A DNA stretch of 57,848 nt, from positions 1-57,848 of the forward strand of contig JASAMV010005401.1 in the NCBI GenBank assembly GCA_030248065.1, given 5' to 3'. Origin of the DNA: Rhynchonema sp. JSB1_4. Taxonomy: Eukaryota; Nematoda; Chromadorea; Monhysterida; Xyalidae. A program made the position numbers and the translations under genes. The notes under the pieces are model-generated. The model did not search any database. It worked only from the letters and a program-made list of their open reading frames with translations, and was not told the origin of the DNA. Of the stretch, positions 55,023-57,848 are shown piece by piece; the first letter of the stretch is position 1, and each line of letters begins with the position of its first letter.

Positions 55023-57848
55023 TCACGTCTGCACGACCGTGGATTTGGCCTTCAACCGCTCCGAACGACGCAACGGTTGTGCCTCCGACTCACTTGACTT
55101 CTCGACTTGCGAAACAGCACTTTCGTTTTCCTTCTGCTCTGTTTCGTTTTCGTGCAGTTCCAGAGGGATCAACTTACTGATTGATCGCTTCAACAAGTTA
55201 CCATTGGATACAACGATTTCAGCTGAACGACATTCCCCGTCGTCACCATGGAACAAACGTACGATTCTCGCCAATCGCCAACATCCTCTTGGCACATTAC
55301 CATCGTCCAGCAAAACGACATCACCAACTTGTGGTTTCATATTGACAGCTCCCCTGGGCTGATCAATGCTCGACTTGTAACGTTCACTCAAACTTGTCAG
55401 ATATTCGGTCGTGTACAACTTCCATGCACGATCGAGACATTTTGATTGCTCAGCCCAATTCCTTTTCACAATCGCCTCGGTTGACATTTCGCCTTCTTCG
55501 TAGTCAGAATCGTCACTCTCATCGTTCGCGAAACGAACTGCACCACATTCACGACCAGGTGCCAGGAAATCAATCGGACGCAACACTTGAAACGACTCGT
55601 TGTCCGAATACAAATATGTCAACGGTCTTGAATTCATCATCGCTTCGACCTCACACAGAACCGTTTGGAACTCTTCCAGCGTCAGCAATCGTTTGCCAAC
55701 AGCTGCTTTGATCATTCTCTTCATTATGCCAATCATTCGTTCAAACATGCCGCCTTTCCACGGACTCAGCGGTGTTTGCATGCGCCATGCGATTTCTTCC
55801 TTGGCCAGATAGTCGAGATATTCATCGTTGTCTGGGTTATTTGGCCAATTTTCATTCAGAATCTTCTTCAATAATTGGAAGTGCGTGGCATTGTCGCTGT
55901 ACAAATGTTTTGGTTTTCCTCTTCGGGCAATGAAGCGTCGTAGCACATTGAGACATTTGTCAGTTGACAAGTCAATGGCCGTCTCCAGATGCACTGATCT
56001 GCTCGAAAAACATGACAACAACGCAACCCAAACCTTCATGGGTGTCTTCGAATCACGATTCTCTTTCACATAAGTTGGTCCGGCGTAATCGATTCCGGCG
56101 CCTTCAAACGTACCTGAACGAGACACTCGCTCAGCTGGTAGCGGCGGACACTTTGGCAATTTGTATGCTTTGCCCTTCAACTTGCGACACACAACACATG
56201 GTACGATCACTTTGCGAACCTCTGTTCGGCCGGACACAAGCCAATACTTTTGCCGTATTTCCATCAGCGTTTGCTGAACACCGTTGTGCATGCAACGTTC
56301 ATGGTATTTCATCACGAATAACTTGGTGAAGTGCGTCTTCTTCGGAATCATGATCGGATACTTTGCCTCATCAGTTAACTGTGCATTTGTACATCGACTT
56401 TTCGAACGCAACAGACCGTTTTGATCGACGTACAAACCGAACTGTTCTACTAGTTGATTGCGTTTGCCTGTGCGCAACGCCTCGAACGCGTCACCAAAAT
56501 TCTCTTTCTGCACTTCGCGTTCGACGTACGATTTGGCCAACGTCACTTCTTTGGCCGTCACAAACCCTTTTTCTTTCATTGTTTGCTTGACTCGTTCAAA
56601 CAAATTTTGCCCTTGCAACGTTTCAACCGACAATTTTGACAACACACGAGCCTTGAGATGACGCAGAACGTACACAGTCGTCATTACCAACCGATCATAC
56701 GAACTGAATCTTTCGAACGGAATCACACTCGTTTGAAAGTCACACTGAGACTTGTCTGTCACGGTTGCCGCGTGGAAAATATTCACGGCCTCATTTTGTT
56801 TCTCGGCGTTTTCACGAATACGTTTCAGCTCATCGACAGTAATTGGCTGCATGCCTTCTGATACAGGCCATTCAGATTCGTGTTTGGTCAGGAACTCAGG
56901 CCCATGCCACCACAAACGATTCGCTTTGAGTTCAGCCAAACTGCAGCCTCGTGTTGCTACATCAGCTGGATTCATTTTGGTGTTGACGTAGCGGAACTCA
57001 CAGTCGACTTCACGAATTTCAGCAACAGCACGATCCACAAACGGTTTCACCGACTTCACTGAACGAATCCACGACAATACAACTTGCGAATCGCAATGCG
57101 CGACCAGTTTCGTCACATTCGGCAAATTCAGCTGGTTGTTCACGAACTTGAGCGATCCTGCTCCAATTTTCATCGACATCAGCTCAAGATGCGGTACTGA
57201 GCTGTTTTGACTCAACGGTTTCACGCGACATTTGCAGAACAACAAGAAGATTCGGTGCACACCACCGTTGGTCACTCGAACGTACACACACGCAGCGAAC
57301 GCACGACTGCTTGCGTCAACAAAAACGTGCAACTGAACCGACGAATTCACAGTGGTGCCAATGTAGCGCGGCACACTGACCGTATCGACCAACATAAAGT
57401 CACTTTCGATTTGCAGCCACTTATCGACCAAATCTTGTGGCAACGGCACATTCCATCCAAATTTCTTGGCGTGCAATTTTTGCAGGAACAACTTTGCTTT
57501 CAACTGAACTGGAGCGAGTAAGCCAGGAACATCAAACAACGATGCATACACGCTCAACACATACGCTTTCGTCACTTTAACATCGTAGTTCACTTTTTTC
57601 GGCTTCGCGAAACTCAACTCGTCTTTCTCGTAGTCGGTTCTCACACCCAACGTTTTCATATTCTCCGTCTTCATTTTGTCAGCCTCTGGTATTTGTTTCA
57701 TGAACCAAACTGAATTGCTCGCGAATTGTCTGATCACCATGTTGTGCTCGGAGAACACTTTCGGGTCTTTCCAATACAGGAATCGCGTCATGTCCCTGTC
57801 TTGTTTCCTGAGTTTCAATTTCATGAACGCTTTGGCTAAATCTGCCAC
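55023..57848 (-). CDS. BEL/Pao Pol polyprotein, C-terminal 941 residues, with internal RT deletion
   Basis: Open to the window edge, so the protein starts beyond it. Order: reverse transcriptase motif A remnant (ADLAKAFMKLKL, residues 2-13), Pao/A17-type connection (60-160, LFDVPGLLAPV), RNase H (about 170-300; D178, E222, D253, D296), HHCC zinc finger (H516, H521, C551, C554), integrase core (D587 in GIDYAGP, D652 in YSDNATHF, E703 in GGMFERMIG) and a C-terminal domain (QVGDVVLLDDGNVPRGCWRLARI). Only about 20 residues separate motif A from QFASNS. In intact relatives roughly a hundred lie there, with RT motif B and the YxDD active site, so the polymerase is presumably inactive although the frame stays open. 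Integrase and RNase H look intact. Confidence 0.9.
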   Translation of the reverse strand: MADLAKAFMKLKLRKQDRDMTRFLYWKDPKVFSEHNMVIRQFASNSVWFMKQIPEADKMKTENMKTLGVRTDYEKDELSFAKPKKVNYDVKVTKAYVLSVYASLFDVPGLLAPVQLKAKLFLQKLHAKKFGWNVPLPQDLVDKWLQIESDFMLVDTVSVPRYIGTTVNSSVQLHVFVDASSRAFAACVYVRVTNGGVHRIFLLFCKCRVKPLSQNSSVPHLELMSMKIGAGSLKFVNNQLNLPNVTKLVAHCDSQVVLSWIRSVKSVKPFVDRAVAEIREVDCEFRYVNTKMNPADVATRGCSLAELKANRLWWHGPEFLTKHESEWPVSEGMQPITVDELKRIRENAEKQNEAVNIFHAATVTDKSQCDFQTSVIPFERFSSYDRLVMTTVYVLRHLKARVLSKLSVETLQGQNLFERVKQTMKEKGFVTAKEVTLAKSYVEREVQKENFGDAFEALRTGKRNQLVEQFGLYVDQNGLLRSKSRCTNAQLTDEAKYPIMIPKKTHFTKLFVMKYHERCMHNGVQQTLMEIRQKYWLVSGRTEVRKVIVPCVVCRKLKGKAYKLPKCPPLPAERVSRSGTFEGAGIDYAGPTYVKENRDSKTPMKVWVALLSCFSSRSVHLETAIDLSTDKCLNVLRRFIARRGKPKHLYSDNATHFQLLKKILNENWPNNPDNDEYLDYLAKEEIAWRMQTPLSPWKGGMFERMIGIMKRMIKAAVGKRLLTLEEFQTVLCEVEAMMNSRPLTYLYSDNESFQVLRPIDFLAPGRECGAVRFANDESDDSDYEEGEMSTEAIVKRNWAEQSKCLDRAWKLYTTEYLTSLSERYKSSIDQPRGAVNMKPQVGDVVLLDDGNVPRGCWRLARIVRLFHGDDGECRSAEIVVSNGNLLKRSISKLIPLELHENETEQKENESAVSQVEKSSESEAQPLRRSERLKAKSTVVQT

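Larger units (their letters stand above)
54465..57848 (-). mobile_element. BEL/Pao LTR retrotransposon, 3' part
   Basis: Contains the pol frame (55023-57848), a 370-bp 3' untranslated part and a putative 3' LTR. The purine run GAAGGGGGAGGA at 54652-54663 (minus strand) looks like the primer tract for plus-strand synthesis. The LTR would start TGACGAATCCCC at 54646 and has AATAAA at 54476-54481. Its inner end, near 54450-54465, is not fixed because the 5' LTR is outside the window. A second purine run at 55001-55012 directly follows the pol stop. Confidence 0.75.

Overview
The window looks like nuclear DNA from an invertebrate. Every gene is split by small spliceosomal introns with GT...AG ends, often with nematode-like TTTCAG or TTGCAG acceptors. 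The gene set (glutamate-gated chloride channel, GPR158-type class C receptor, SAMHD1, SCP phosphatase, RPS26, BEL/Pao retroelement) is that of a protostome. A nematode, perhaps from an early-branching (enoplean) lineage, is my best guess. That is an inference: nothing in the sequence names the species.

Layout. 1-1.3 kb: GC-rich and low-complexity repeat debris. 1.46-2.25 kb (+): a complete four-exon ribosomal protein S26 gene. 3.3-14.4 kb (-): a GPR158/179-like Cache-domain class C GPCR in eleven modelled exons, with one 5.5 kb intron and several foldback elements in its introns. 16.7-24.5 kb (-): a glutamate-gated chloride channel locus with one signal peptide/ligand-binding region. It has two interchangeable Cys-loop exons, two complete M1-M3 cassettes and three separate M4 last exons, all phase-compatible. 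This is the most remarkable object in the window. 24.5-34.0 kb: about 9.5 kb with no gene I can support. 34.0-37.9 kb (-): SAMHD1-like dNTP triphosphohydrolase, 12 exons. 39.7-45.4 kb (-): SCP/CTDSP-family phosphatase with a 300-residue Asn/Gln/Ser-rich N-terminal extension, and three MITEs in its introns. 49.1-50.1 kb (+): a partial gene for a poly-Gln/RGG protein. 51.9-57.8 kb: a transposon-rich end holding two nearly identical 3' ends of a LINE, a fragment of an SF1 helicase exon, and a BEL/Pao element running off the window edge.

The exon models were built by hand from similarity, splice dinucleotides and reading phase. Summed exon lengths keep the frame in every gene I call complete (RPS26 116 aa, SAMHD1 564 aa, SCP 629 aa, GluCl 637 or 677 aa). 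The GPCR lacks its 5' end, as does the poly-Gln/RGG gene. The genes do not form an operon. The two receptor genes sit side by side on the same strand and may both be neuronal, but no functional link between them is shown by the sequence. No CRISPR, bacterial operon, tRNA or rRNA was seen.
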